Origin: Micromonospora craterilacus
GTDB taxonomy: Bacteria; Actinomycetota; Actinomycetes; Mycobacteriales; Micromonosporaceae
Direction of reading: 5' to 3'
Assembly (NCBI RefSeq): GCF_003236315.1
Contig: NZ_POTY01000032.1
Coordinates: 1-37,382 of the forward strand
DNA length: 37,382 nt
Positions within the stretch are counted from its first letter, which is position 1. Every line of letters starts with the position of its first letter. The translations under genes and the position numbers were made by a program. A model generated the notes under the pieces. That model was not told the origin of the DNA and did not search any database. It was given only the letters and a program-made list of their open reading frames with translations. Of the stretch, positions 25,737-34,437 are shown in pieces.

Positions 25737-27753
25737 GGGTGTACCTCACCTCGGGGCAGCGCGGGTCGGCGGTTACCCGGACGACCGGCCAGGAGAGCTT
25801 GCTGAACGGGAAGGTGCTGCCGGCGAGCTGGATCTCGACGTCGCCGACCGGGCGGCCGATCCGGTTGTCGGCCAGCACCACCGCGCGGGTGTTGAGGAAC
25901 GGGTAGAAACGGATCACGCCGTCGAGGAACTGGTTGCCACCCTCGCCCTTCATGATGAAGAAGGGCTGCGGCCCCGGCCGGTCGTTCGGCGTGAAGCTGA
26001 TCTTGTTGTCCCTGCCGGCAAAGCCCTTCGGTACGTGCACCCCGGTCGCCTCGCCGGCCATCTGCAGCAGTTGGCCGCTCCGCACGCCGTCGTAGCCGGC
26101 GGTGCCCTTGAACGGCCCAGCGACGCCGGCGCAGCTGACCAGGTCGACGTAGACCTTGGGCAGCTTCGCGAGGATCAGGTTGACCTCGCCCGCGCCCTGG
26201 GCCAGCACGATGTCGGATCCGTGGTAGGTGACCTCGATGGTGATGCTCTGCGCCGGCAGGCCCGCCTTCACCAGCACGTCCCTCAGCAGGTCGAAGTTCT
26301 TGCCCACCCCGAACCCGACCGGGTTGGACAGCAGGCCGTAGACGTCACCGAGCTCGAACGGAAGGCCCTCCTTGTCCAGCGAGGCGAAGTAGGTGGCCTG
26401 GCCGGTCAGCTTCTCCCCCTCGCCGTCCGGGTCCTCCACCGGTGGCTTGAGCTCCAGGGTGGCCTTCCCGTCGTCGCCGGTCTTCACCCCACGGGTCCAC
26501 TTCACGCTGTCCGCCGACACCGCCTTCAGCAGGTGCGTACCGCCCTTCTGGATCGTGCCGGCCTGTGGCTGGATGGCGCTCCACCGGATCGTGAAGTCCT
26601 TCAACGGCCCGGCCTTCGGGACGGAGACCCCGGCCAGCGCGTAGCAGTCGATCTTGTCCAGCGCGGTCTCCAGGTCGAAGGTCGCCGACGCGGTCAGCAG
26701 TACGTGCTCGTCACGGCTGCCGGCCTTGTGCTTGAAGTGCGTGCTGGTCTTGTCGGCGGTCAGCGCGATCCGGGCGCCGAGCAACAGCAGGATCGCGCTC
26801 GCCGCCGCGGACGACTTGCCCCACAACTCGTCCGCCCGTCCGACCTTGTCCTGCGCCTCCTCGGAGAGGAGCTTGATCAGCCCGTCCTTCAGATACCCCT
26901 TGGCCGTGTCGATCACGCCCTTGGCCACCGGATCCGGCGCAGGACCGAACCGCCGGCTGAGCGCCTTGCACGGCCCGTCGTCGGCGGCGTGCGCGACACC
27001 GCCGCCGAGCAGCCGGTCGACCAGGCCGGGGCGGGCCGCGGCCTGCGGTTGCCCGTCCGTGGCCACCTCGGCGAACCGGCTGGTGGCGTGCCCCAGCAGC
27101 AGAACGGTCTGCAACGGGTCGAGGTACGCCGTCTCCGGGTCGGCGCCGGGAAACAGCACCTGCTGGCGGTGGGCTGACAGGGCCCGTACGCCAGCGGCTG
27201 CGGACACGAAGACCGGGTGGTCCCCCGGCGCCTTGGCCCAGCCCCCGATGACCGTGGTGAGCTGGGCGAACGTCGCCTTCTTCGCGGTCAGGCCGACCGC
27301 GTGCAGCAGGTCGGCGAACTGGTCCACGGTGTACCGGTCGCCGGCCCGGGTGGCGGCGGCCAGCAGCGGGATCAGCTCGGCGTAGACCGGTGCGTCGTAC
27401 ATCGCCACCTGGTCCGGCATGGCCACGACCGGTCCCTTGGCGGAGACGATCGGGTGCCCAGCACGACGCAGCAGTTCGGCGGTCGCCGCCGCGGACCGGG
27501 CCGGGTCCGCCGAGTGGATCTCGGCGACGAGCTGTTCGGCCGCCTCGGTCGGGTCGTCCGCGAGCCGGCCGGCCACCGCCTCGATGGCGGCCTGGTCGAC
27601 CCCGCCGGTCGGCTTCGGATCGTTCCCGTCGGCGGTACAGGCGGTGGCGGCGAGAGCGACGCAGATCAGCACCGCCACCGGCGATCGCCACCGGGCGCGG
27701 GCTCGTCCGCGTGGCGGGTCGACACCTCGCGCCCGGCAGGAGGTGCGTGTCAT
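25723..27753 (-). CDS. Large lipoprotein of unknown function
   Basis: 676 residues from ATG 27753, with GAAGGGAA upstream. A long Arg-rich N-region and hydrophobic core end in the lipobox 'LAATAC', giving lipidated C39. The first ~350 mature residues are helical and Ala/Asp-rich ('IEAVAGRLADDPTEAAEQLV', 'YTVDQFADLLHAVGLTAKKA'). The second half is strand-rich with repeated immunoglobulin-like stretches ('TWTRGVKTGDDGKATLELKP'-like and 'VTYHGSDIVLAQGAGE'). No catalytic motif is seen. The protein overlaps the second lipoprotein gene by 14 nt. It may be a surface-anchored binding or adhesion protein, but this is conjecture. Confidence 0.78.
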   Translation of the reverse strand: MTRTSCRARGVDPPRGRARARWRSPVAVLICVALAATACTADGNDPKPTGGVDQAAIEAVAGRLADDPTEAAEQLVAEIHSADPARSAAATAELLRRAGHPIVSAKGPVVAMPDQVAMYDAPVYAELIPLLAAATRAGDRYTVDQFADLLHAVGLTAKKATFAQLTTVIGGWAKAPGDHPVFVSAAAGVRALSAHRQQVLFPGADPETAYLDPLQTVLLLGHATSRFAEVATDGQPQAAARPGLVDRLLGGGVAHAADDGPCKALSRRFGPAPDPVAKGVIDTAKGYLKDGLIKLLSEEAQDKVGRADELWGKSSAAASAILLLLGARIALTADKTSTHFKHKAGSRDEHVLLTASATFDLETALDKIDCYALAGVSVPKAGPLKDFTIRWSAIQPQAGTIQKGGTHLLKAVSADSVKWTRGVKTGDDGKATLELKPPVEDPDGEGEKLTGQATYFASLDKEGLPFELGDVYGLLSNPVGFGVGKNFDLLRDVLVKAGLPAQSITIEVTYHGSDIVLAQGAGEVNLILAKLPKVYVDLVSCAGVAGPFKGTAGYDGVRSGQLLQMAGEATGVHVPKGFAGRDNKISFTPNDRPGPQPFFIMKGEGGNQFLDGVIRFYPFLNTRAVVLADNRIGRPVGDVEIQLAGSTFPFSKLSWPVVRVTADPRCPEVRYTHDGT

Positions 27754-27966
27754 CGAATCGGTTCCCTTCGCAGCGGGGCGCTGCGGCACCGGTCGGCGCC
27801 GCCCCGGGCGTAGTAGAGCCGTCGCCTGATCCCGGCTGCCAGGGACGGTTGTCCCGCCGGCCCGGGATTCCGCGCCCTGCCGTGGGCCGCCGTGCCCCAT
27901 GTGGACCGGGCCGGAGCGCCGACATCGTCTGAGGCGACCCACTCACGATCCGAGGAGATATCAACG

Positions 27967-28665
27967 ATGTACTCCCCCACGCTGCCGGAGCAGCCGGCCG
28001 ACAGCCGCCCCCTGGCACCCGTACGCCAACCGCGGGCCTGGGCCCTGACCGGTACGGTCGGCGGCCTGGTCGGCCTGGTCGGGATCTTCGCCACCGCCAC
28101 CCTGACCGCCCCCGCCGAGCAGTTCCGCGGCGACAACGCGCAATACGTCGCCGCGCTCGCCGGCACCGGCTACGTCTGGGCGCACCAGGTGGTGACCGTG
28201 GTCGCCATCGTCTGCCTGGCGATCTTCGCGGCCGGGCTGCGCCGGTACCTGGGCGCGCAGGAACCGGCCGGCAGCCTGGTGCCGATGCTCGCTGCGACCG
28301 GTGTCGGCCTGGTGCTGGTCGGCCTGCTGATCGGCGGTGGGATCTCGACGGAGCTGTTCTTCTCGCTGGGCTCCGCCGAGGAGTACGACCCCGACGTGAT
28401 CGCCCCCCAACTCACCATCTTCGCCACCATGGCCTGGCTCTGGGGTGGCATCGGGCTGACCGCCGGGGCGGTCGCGGTCGGCGGGCTACGGCACGGCTCG
28501 GTCAGCCGCTGGTTCGCGGTCTTCAGCGCGGTCATCGCGCTGCTGGTCGCGGCGACGCAACTCGCGCCGGTGCAGTACATCGCGCTGGTGCCCGGCGGGA
28601 TCTGGGTGGTGGTCGCCGGTCTGGCGCTGGCGTTCGGCCAGCATCCGCAAACCGGACGGTCCTGA
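27967..28665 (+). CDS. Membrane protein of unknown function
   Basis: 232 residues from ATG 27967, with GAGGAGAT upstream. Six hydrophobic segments are visible, near residues 25-47, 70-92, 103-127, 152-176, 181-200 and 205-223. A Pro-rich cytoplasmic N-terminus precedes the first. No transporter signature is apparent. It is divergent from the lipoprotein pair (213-bp gap) and 123 bp upstream of the two-component system in the same direction, so it might be regulated with, or by, that system. Confidence 0.75.
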   Translation: MYSPTLPEQPADSRPLAPVRQPRAWALTGTVGGLVGLVGIFATATLTAPAEQFRGDNAQYVAALAGTGYVWAHQVVTVVAIVCLAIFAAGLRRYLGAQEPAGSLVPMLAATGVGLVLVGLLIGGGISTELFFSLGSAEEYDPDVIAPQLTIFATMAWLWGGIGLTAGAVAVGGLRHGSVSRWFAVFSAVIALLVAATQLAPVQYIALVPGGIWVVVAGLALAFGQHPQTGRS

Positions 28666-28772
28666 CGTGGGTGACCGGCCCGGGGCCGGCAGGTCCACCC
28701 ACGGCGGCCGACCCGCCGGGGCGGCCGATGTGCCGGGCCGGTCGTCCGATCCGCCGGGCAGGCGTGATCGTC

Positions 28773-28778
28773 TAGTCT
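28773..28778 (+). promoter_or_regulatory. Candidate -10 box of the histidine kinase gene
   Basis: TAGTCT fits TANNNT and ends 10 nt before ATG 28789, where no ribosome site is present, so a leader of only a few bases is likely. No -35 is recognised. Confidence 0.3.
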
Positions 28779-28788
28779 CGGCGGCGCC

Positions 28789-30882
28789 ATGACCACCGAC
28801 CGTACGCCCAGGACCCACCCCACCTGGACGCGCCAGGCCGCGTGGCAGTTGTGCGGGGCGACGCTGCAACTGACGGCCACCGCGGTGGTACTGGCCGCGC
28901 TCAACCGCGCCTCGATCAGCGACGTAATCCACCTGCTCATGGTGGTGGCGTGCGGGATCGTCGGAGCGACGATCGCCGCGCACCGCCCGGAGAATCCGGT
29001 CGGCTGGCTCGCCCTGACCGGCGGTCTCTGCTTCTCCCTACAGGAGGCGTGCGGCCAGTACGCCGCGCACGGGCTCGTCGTCGACCCGGGTTCGCTGCCG
29101 TTCGCCGCGGCGCTGGCCTGGCCGCAGAACTGGCTGTGGGTTCCCGGCAACCTCGCGGTGGCGCTGATCCCGGTGTTCTTCCCCGACGGGCGGGTGCTGT
29201 CGCCGCGGTGGCGGCCGGCCATCGCGGTGGTGGTGGCGCTCGGCGCCGTCGCCATGGTCACCGGCGCCCTGCGGCCCGGCGCCAACGAACAGGTCAGCCC
29301 GGTCGGCGCGGTCAACCCGCTCGGCGTACCGGGCTGGCAGCCGATCGCCGACGTCACCGCCGGCGTGGCCACCCTGACCAGCGGACTGATCTTCCTCGCC
29401 GCCGGCGGCACCGTCGTGTGGCAGGCCCGCCGCGCCCACGGGGTCCGCCGCCAGCAGGTCAAGTGGCTCGGGTACGCGGTCGCGATCGCGGTCGGGGTGG
29501 TGGCCGCCCGGCTCGTCGCCGGCCTGACCGACGACCACCCCGCCCTCTGGCCGTACGGCAACGTGTTCTGGGACGTGGCCGGTGGGGTGAGCGGCACGCT
29601 GATCCTGGTCGCCGTCGGCATCGCCATCCGGCAGCACCGGCTGTTCGACATCGACCTGCTGATCAGCCGCAGCGCTGTGTTCGTCACCCTGTCGGTGGCC
29701 GTCGGCGGCGCGTACGTGCTGGTCGTCGGCCTGCTCGGCGCCGGCTTCGACACCTCGGCCAGCCTGCCGGTCTCGTTCGTCGGCGCGGCCGTCGCCACGC
29801 TGATCTTCGCCCCGCTGCGGCACTGGCTGCAACGCCGGATCAACCTGCTGGTGTACGGCGAACGCGACGACCCGTACGCGGTGCTGGCCCGGCTCGGGCA
29901 GCGGCTGGAACAGACCCAGGACGCCGGCGCGGTGCTCGCCACCAGCACCGCCACCGTACGCGAGGCGCTGCAACTGTCCTACGTGGAGATCCAGACGGTC
30001 GACGGGCGGTCGTACCGGCTGGGTGTCCCGCCGCCCGACCCGGTGCGGCTGCCGCTGGCCGGCAACGAACCGGTCGGTCACCTGCTGCTCGGCCCCCGGG
30101 CCGGGGAGACCGCACTCGGGGCCTGGGAACTGCGGCTGCTGCGCGACCTGGCCCGGCACATCGGCGTCGCCGTGCAGGCGGTCCGGGCCCTCGACCGGGC
30201 CCAGTCCCTCGCCGCCGACCTGCAACGCTCCCGCGAGCATCTGGTGGTCGCCCGCGAGGAGGAACGCCGGCGGCTGCGCCGGGACCTGCACGACGGCCTC
30301 GGGCCGACCCTGGCCGGGCTGACCATGCGCGCCGAGGCGGCCCAGGAGATCGGCCCGGGAGAACAGGCCCAGCGGCTGCTCGAGGAGATCGTGGTCGACG
30401 CCCAGACCGCCGTCGCCGACGTACGGCGGCTGGTCAACGGCCTGCGACCACCGGCGCTGGACACCATGGACCTGGTCGGTGCACTGCGGTCGCACATCGC
30501 GGCCGGGCCGGGCGACGGACCTCGGGTGGTCTTCGACGCCCCGGCGGCGCTGCCCGCGCTGTCCGCCGCGGCCGAGGTCGCCGCCTACCGGATCGCGGTG
30601 GAGGCGCTGAACAACGCCCGCCGGCACGCGCACGCCGACAAGGTCGAGCTGCGGTTGCGGGTCACCGACGGGACGCTGCAACTGGACGTGCACGACGACG
30701 GCCGGGGCCGTCGGCCCGACCAGCCAGACGGCGTCGGCATGCACTCGATGCGGGAGCGGGCCGAGGAACTCGGTGGTTCCTGCGTCGTCGCCTCGACGCC
30801 GGGCGCCGGCACCCGCGTCACCGCGACCCTGCTCGCCGGCACGAAGGAGACCGATGGACCAGATCCGCGTGCTGCTGGTTGA
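28789..30882 (+). CDS. NarL-type sensor histidine kinase
   Basis: 697 residues from ATG 28789. The N-terminal ~340 residues hold about eight TM segments and the 'HRPENPVGWLAL' motif found in a family of actinobacterial membrane kinases. A GAF-like region (about 365-465) follows, then the HisKA_3 dimerisation helix with the phosphorylated H501 in 'RRDLHDGLGPTL'. The HATPase domain shows 'EALNNARRHAHA' (N box) and 'DDGRG' (G1). It autophosphorylates and passes the phosphate to the response regulator whose gene overlaps its 3' end by 29 nt. The signal is unknown; the membrane part suggests an envelope or lipid cue. Confidence 0.95.
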   Translation: MTTDRTPRTHPTWTRQAAWQLCGATLQLTATAVVLAALNRASISDVIHLLMVVACGIVGATIAAHRPENPVGWLALTGGLCFSLQEACGQYAAHGLVVDPGSLPFAAALAWPQNWLWVPGNLAVALIPVFFPDGRVLSPRWRPAIAVVVALGAVAMVTGALRPGANEQVSPVGAVNPLGVPGWQPIADVTAGVATLTSGLIFLAAGGTVVWQARRAHGVRRQQVKWLGYAVAIAVGVVAARLVAGLTDDHPALWPYGNVFWDVAGGVSGTLILVAVGIAIRQHRLFDIDLLISRSAVFVTLSVAVGGAYVLVVGLLGAGFDTSASLPVSFVGAAVATLIFAPLRHWLQRRINLLVYGERDDPYAVLARLGQRLEQTQDAGAVLATSTATVREALQLSYVEIQTVDGRSYRLGVPPPDPVRLPLAGNEPVGHLLLGPRAGETALGAWELRLLRDLARHIGVAVQAVRALDRAQSLAADLQRSREHLVVAREEERRRLRRDLHDGLGPTLAGLTMRAEAAQEIGPGEQAQRLLEEIVVDAQTAVADVRRLVNGLRPPALDTMDLVGALRSHIAAGPGDGPRVVFDAPAALPALSAAAEVAAYRIAVEALNNARRHAHADKVELRLRVTDGTLQLDVHDDGRGRRPDQPDGVGMHSMRERAEELGGSCVVASTPGAGTRVTATLLAGTKETDGPDPRAAG

Positions 30883-31489
30883 CGACCACGCGCCGTTCCG
30901 GGCCGGGCTGCGCGCGCTGCTGGCCACCAGCCCCGACATCGAGGTGTGCGGCGAGGCCGCCAGCGGCGAGGAGGCGCTGGCCGTCCTGGCCCGGTTGCAG
31001 CCCGACGTGGTGCTGCTCGACCTGACCATGCCCGGCATGGGCGGCATCGCGGCCACCGAGCGGCTGGTGCGGATGAGTCCGCACGTACGGGTGCTGATCC
31101 TGTCCATGGCCGACGACGACGATTCGGTCTTCGCCGCGCTGCGGGCCGGGGCGCGCGGCTACGTTCTCAAGGGCGCCCGCCGGGTGGAGATCATCCGTTC
31201 GGTGCGGGTGGTGGCCGACGGTGAGGCCATCTTCGGCCCGGCCATCGCCACCCGGCTGATGGGCTACTTCGCCGGGCTCGACCGGACCGAGCCGGCGTTC
31301 CCCGAGCTCACCTCCCGGGAGCGGGAGATCCTGACGCTCATCGCCCAGCACCTGACCAATCCGCAGATCGCCGCGCGGCTCGGGCTGAGCACGAAGACGG
31401 TACGCAACCACGTCTCCAACATCTTCGCCAAACTCCAGGTCGCCGACCGGGCCCAGGCCATCAGCCTGGCCCGCGAGCAGGGGCTGTGA
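30854..31489 (+). CDS. NarL/FixJ-family response regulator
   Basis: 211 residues from ATG 30854, with AAGGAGA just upstream. The receiver domain has the acidic pair in 'LLVDDHAPF', phosphorylatable D56 in 'DVVLLDLTMPG' and the Lys in 'GYVLKGA'. The LuxR-type helix-turn-helix covers about 150-210 ('LTSREREILTLIAQHLTNPQIAARLGLS', 'KTVRNHVSNIFAKL'). It is translated within the 3' end of the kinase gene, so stoichiometric production is expected. It is the DNA-binding output of this system; nearby targets could be the upstream membrane gene or the lipoprotein pair. Confidence 0.95.
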   Translation: MDQIRVLLVDDHAPFRAGLRALLATSPDIEVCGEAASGEEALAVLARLQPDVVLLDLTMPGMGGIAATERLVRMSPHVRVLILSMADDDDSVFAALRAGARGYVLKGARRVEIIRSVRVVADGEAIFGPAIATRLMGYFAGLDRTEPAFPELTSREREILTLIAQHLTNPQIAARLGLSTKTVRNHVSNIFAKLQVADRAQAISLAREQGL

Positions 31490-31669
31490 TCGGCGCAGCG
31501 TCACCCGCCCCCGGGTAGCGGCGGAACCGGCGACCGAAGGTCGTTGGGTCTGCACTACTGACTTCTTTACGCCGGCCGATCCGGCGCAGCTGGCCCCCCA
31601 CCCTGGCGGAGGCCGCCCGCATCGCGGAACTGCCCGATGTCTCCGCGTTGGGTGGTGGGTGGTTGTGGT
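31490..31669. other. Spacer with a possible coding remnant
   Basis: Between the response regulator and the TnpB element, one plus frame reads 'ALLTSLRRPIRRSWPPTLAE' and then 'AARIAELPDVSAL' (about 31551-31650), which looks coding-like but has no start codon or ribosome site. It could be the 5' remnant of a gene cut by the insertion. Evidence is weak. Confidence 0.25.
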
Positions 31670-31700
31670 GGTGGTGGACCACTACTTCCAGGTGACTCCT

Positions 31701-31721
31701 CTGACGCCCGAAAGGCGTCAG
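31701..31721 (-). ncRNA. Hairpin after tnpB, possible end of an omega (reRNA) guide
   Basis: CTGACGCC and GGCGTCAG pair over 8 bp around a 5-nt loop, 4 nt beyond the tnpB stop. In IS200/IS605 elements the 3' end of tnpB and the right end encode the omega RNA that guides TnpB, with the guide segment just outside the element. The stem could be part of that RNA, a recognition hairpin, or both. Confidence 0.45.
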
Positions 31722-31725
31722 CTTC

Positions 31726-32901
31726 TCAGGCCGCGAGTACGGCCTGACGGGCAAGCCCTGCCCGGAGAACGTTGTTGGCACCGACGACATCCGCATGCGC
31801 GGCGTACCCGCACTGCACACATACGAAGTCGGCTTGGCTAACACGGTTCTCCCGCGCGCAGTGCCCGCAGGACGGGCAGGTGCGGGAGGTGTTGCGGGGA
31901 TCCACTGCGATGATCGTCCGTCCGGCGCTTTCAGCCTTGGCGGCGAGGATCGACAGGAACACCCCCCAACCGGCGTCGAGAATCGAGCGGTTGAGCCCGG
32001 CCTTGGCGGCGACGTTGACGCCGGGGGCGTCAACGGTCCCCTTGGCCGAGCGAGTCATGTTGGCGATGCGCAGGTCTTCGTGCACGATCAGGTCGTGGTG
32101 GCGGACCAGCCACAGCGCCGTCTTGTGCGCATGGTCAAGGCGCTGCCGCCGAACCTTGGCGTGCAGGGCGGCGAACCGCTCCCGGGTCTTACGGCACCGG
32201 TTCGACCCCCGCTTGCCACGAGCTAGCGCACCCTGCACCTCCGCGAGCCGGACGGCGGATGCGGCGAGGTGGCGGGGGTTGTTGACCTGCACACCGCCGC
32301 TCGTGGTGAGAAACAACGCCACACCCATGTCGACACCGACCACGCTGCCGGTCGCCGGCAATGGTTTCGCGGACACCCCGTCGCAGGCCACGATCACGTA
32401 CCAGCGGCGCCCTTCACGCTTGACGCTGACCGTTTTCACCCGGCCGTCAACCTCGCGGTGCGCGTGCACCCGCACATGTCCGACGCCTTGCAGGTACACC
32501 CGGGTCGGCCCGCCGCCGATGGAGTTCCAGCGGCAGCCGTCGCGGTCCTTCGGCCACTGCACCGTGTCGAACCAGCCGACACCCTTGAATCTAGGGTATC
32601 CGGCTCGCTGCCCGGCCTTGATGCGGCGGAAGAACGCGGCAAACGCCTTGTCGAGACGACGCAGGGTGGCCTGCTGGGAGGAAAACGACCAACGGCCCTG
32701 CCCGCCCGGATCGAACCGACGGATGTCCTTGAGTTGGGCCGACTGATCACCGTAACGGATGCCGAGCCGAGCACGCCGGTACGCCCCACGCCGCTCTTCG
32801 AGGGCGGCGTTGTAGAGCTGCCGGTGATCCTCAACGCACGCAGCCAACGCCGCCGCCTGCCGGGCAGTGGGGCGCAGCAGGAACTTATACGCCAGGATCA
32901 C
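31726..32901 (-). CDS. tnpB: TnpB, RNA-guided nuclease of IS605-type element
   Basis: 391 residues from GTG 32901 ('ILAYKFLLRPT' is the usual TnpB opening); ATG 32961 would add 20 unlikely residues. An N-terminal helix-turn-helix/OrfB_IS605 region is followed by the RuvC-like nuclease with all three acidic residues: D191 in 'VVGVDMG', E275 in 'IVHEDLRI' and D371 in 'AHADVVGANN'. The zinc ribbon has C342/C345 ('CPSCG') and C361/C364 ('CVQCG'). The length is normal and no frameshift is seen, so the protein is probably active. It would cut DNA matching its guide, which promotes retention of the element. The gene looks less GC-rich than its neighbours, in line with recent transfer. Confidence 0.95.
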   Translation of the reverse strand: MILAYKFLLRPTARQAAALAACVEDHRQLYNAALEERRGAYRRARLGIRYGDQSAQLKDIRRFDPGGQGRWSFSSQQATLRRLDKAFAAFFRRIKAGQRAGYPRFKGVGWFDTVQWPKDRDGCRWNSIGGGPTRVYLQGVGHVRVHAHREVDGRVKTVSVKREGRRWYVIVACDGVSAKPLPATGSVVGVDMGVALFLTTSGGVQVNNPRHLAASAVRLAEVQGALARGKRGSNRCRKTRERFAALHAKVRRQRLDHAHKTALWLVRHHDLIVHEDLRIANMTRSAKGTVDAPGVNVAAKAGLNRSILDAGWGVFLSILAAKAESAGRTIIAVDPRNTSRTCPSCGHCARENRVSQADFVCVQCGYAAHADVVGANNVLRAGLARQAVLAA

Positions 32902-32947
32902 GGCCAGATTCCCGCAGGTCAAACCCCGCCACGCCAGCACCCTACCA

Positions 32948-32964
32948 CTCTTAATCCACAAGAG
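32948..32964 (-). repeat. Subterminal hairpin at the left end of the TnpB element
   Basis: CTCTT (32948-32952) pairs with AAGAG (32960-32964) around 7 nt. It lies upstream of tnpB, where IS200/IS605 elements carry the folded left end recognised by TnpA. Confidence 0.35.
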
Positions 32965-33110
32965 ACTGCAGGACCACCACCCGGTTTAGTTCGCCCAACA
33001 ACTGGGCCGAGCACCGGGTTCCCGAGCGGCTCGCCGACCTCGGCTGACCTCGCCACTCACGCCCACCTGAACTGACCCCGGTAAGCGCCGATCTCGGCTG
33101 GGTCCAGCGT

Positions 33111-33641
33111 TCAGCGGGGCGGCAGGCCGGCCAGCCAGTGGTCCAGCGCCGCTGGGTCGTCGAACAGCAGCACCGGCGGCCCGGACGGATCGCGCTGCCA
33201 GGCCCGCATCCGCCGCCGTTCGCGGCCGTACCCAGTGAGGTGCCACATCAGGACGGCATCCCGGGACAGCACGCTGCCCAGCGACTCGCGGTTGCCGTTG
33301 CAGATCTCCTCCCCTGTCGCGAGCCGGCGCATGGTGCGCCGCAGCAGCCGCCGGAAGGAGAGCCCACGCGGGTAGTCCAGGCCGACGACCAGGTCGGCGC
33401 GGGCCAGCGGCACGTCCCGCCAGCCGTGGTACGCCCCGTCGAGGATCCATCGGTCCCGCCGGCAGATCGCCTCGATCCGGCTACGCTGCAACGCGACCGG
33501 CACCTCGACCCAGCCGGGCTCCCAGAGCAGGTCGTCGACCGGGTACCAGGGCACCCCGAGCCGCTCCGCCAGCCGCTGCGCCAGGGTGGACTTGCCGGAA
33601 CCGTGGACCCCGTAGACCAGGATGCGAGACGGCACGTTCAT
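33111..33641 (-). CDS. P-loop kinase-like protein (adenylate kinase/FlaR-like)
   Basis: 176 residues from ATG 33641. The Walker A motif GVHGSGKST lies at about residues 11-19, followed by 'LAERLGVPWYPVDDLLWEPGW', 'DRWILDGAYHGWRD', 'ADLVVGLDYPRGLSFRRLLRRTMRR' and a basic C-terminal region. This matches the small P-loop proteins related to adenylate kinase, often named DNA topology modulation protein FlaR-like, and the real substrate is unknown. The start codon lies about 70 bp from the ABC permease gene. It is transcribed toward the TnpB element. Confidence 0.88.
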   Translation of the reverse strand: MNVPSRILVYGVHGSGKSTLAQRLAERLGVPWYPVDDLLWEPGWVEVPVALQRSRIEAICRRDRWILDGAYHGWRDVPLARADLVVGLDYPRGLSFRRLLRRTMRRLATGEEICNGNRESLGSVLSRDAVLMWHLTGYGRERRRMRAWQRDPSGPPVLLFDDPAALDHWLAGLPPR

Positions 33642-33714
33642 CGCGCGGCAGCGTAGACCGCCGACGCAATCGGGCGCACAGGTGCCTCGCCCGCGACGGC
33701 CAGGACGGCCACGG

Positions 33715-34437
33715 TCAGGCGTCGCGGCACAGGGTCGCCGCCACCGTCGCGATCACGGTGGTGGCGATCCAGGCAAGCAGGACGAGCAGACCGGTGACGG
33801 GAGTCAGGATGCGATCGGCCCCCGGCAGGTAGAGCAGCGCGCCCGCCTGGTCGGGGAGATAGCGCGCCTGCTCGGTGACGCCGCCCAGCAGCGGTGAGAC
33901 GACCAGCAACAGGCCGAGCAGGACGACGAGAGCAGGCACGAGCGACCGGGTGAGGACGGCCACGGCCTGGCCGAGCAGCCCGATGAGCACCAGGTAGCCG
34001 GCCGCACCGACGATCGTCCACGGCGTACCGGCAGCGCTCCCGGGGACGTCGCGGACGGCCAGGGTGGTGCCGGCGGTGAGCAGCCCGGCGGCGAGCGCCG
34101 CGGCGGCCGTGCCGGCGGCCCAGAGCAGGTAGGCGATGGCCTTGCCGGCGAGCAGGAGCGGGCGGTCCGGGAGGGCGGTCAGGGTCGTCCGGATCTGGCC
34201 GCCGGCGTACTCCGTCCCGGCGCTGAGGATGCCCAGGACGATGGTGCCGACCTGGAGGTACGGCACCGCCTGGCGGACGATGGCGGTCGGCTCCGCCGGG
34301 TCCATCGGCGACGCGGCCAGCGCCGCGCTGATGACGGTCGCGGCCGCGACCGTGCCGAGCGTCGCGGCGAGGACCGCGGGCAGGCCACACAGCTTGATCA
34401 GTTCGGCGCTGACGGCGTGGCTGAGCGCGCGGCTCAT
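33715..34437 (-). CDS. ABC-2-type permease, second subunit
   Basis: 240 residues from ATG 34437, overlapping the preceding permease gene by 4 nt. Six TM segments can be placed (about 22-42, 60-80, 102-128, 143-165, 169-190 and 215-236), with 'SAGTEYAGGQIRTTLTALPDR' after the second, the usual ABC-2 permease stretch. It forms the exporter with the other permease and the ATPase upstream. It lacks its own ATPase domain. Confidence 0.88.
   Translation of the reverse strand: MSRALSHAVSAELIKLCGLPAVLAATLGTVAAATVISAALAASPMDPAEPTAIVRQAVPYLQVGTIVLGILSAGTEYAGGQIRTTLTALPDRPLLLAGKAIAYLLWAAGTAAAALAAGLLTAGTTLAVRDVPGSAAGTPWTIVGAAGYLVLIGLLGQAVAVLTRSLVPALVVLLGLLLVVSPLLGGVTEQARYLPDQAGALLYLPGADRILTPVTGLLVLLAWIATTVIATVAATLCRDA

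Larger units (their letters stand above)
31670..32981 (-). mobile_element. Solitary tnpB element (IS200/IS605-like)
   Basis: The element holds a single tnpB gene and no tnpA. GGTGGTGGACC (31670-31680) and GGACCACCACC (32971-32981) are inverted copies with one mismatch and may mark its ends. That would be unusual, since IS200/IS605 elements normally lack terminal inverted repeats, so the exact limits are uncertain. Hairpins lie just inside both ends (31701-31721 and 32948-32964), as expected for elements whose ends are recognised as folded single strands. Confidence 0.6.

Noticed and set aside
25285..27177. 630-codon plus-strand frame over the lipoprotein pair
   Set aside because: It is antisense to two frames with signal peptides, lipoboxes and good ribosome sites.
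28170..31107. Two long minus-strand frames (594 and 689 codons) over the kinase and regulator
   Set aside because: They are shadows of the NarL-type kinase and response regulator, which carry all catalytic motifs.
31620..31680. GGT/GTGG-rich stretch as a microsatellite or CRISPR-like repeat
   Set aside because: The repeats are short, irregular and lack spacers; the stretch is better explained as the edge of the TnpB element.
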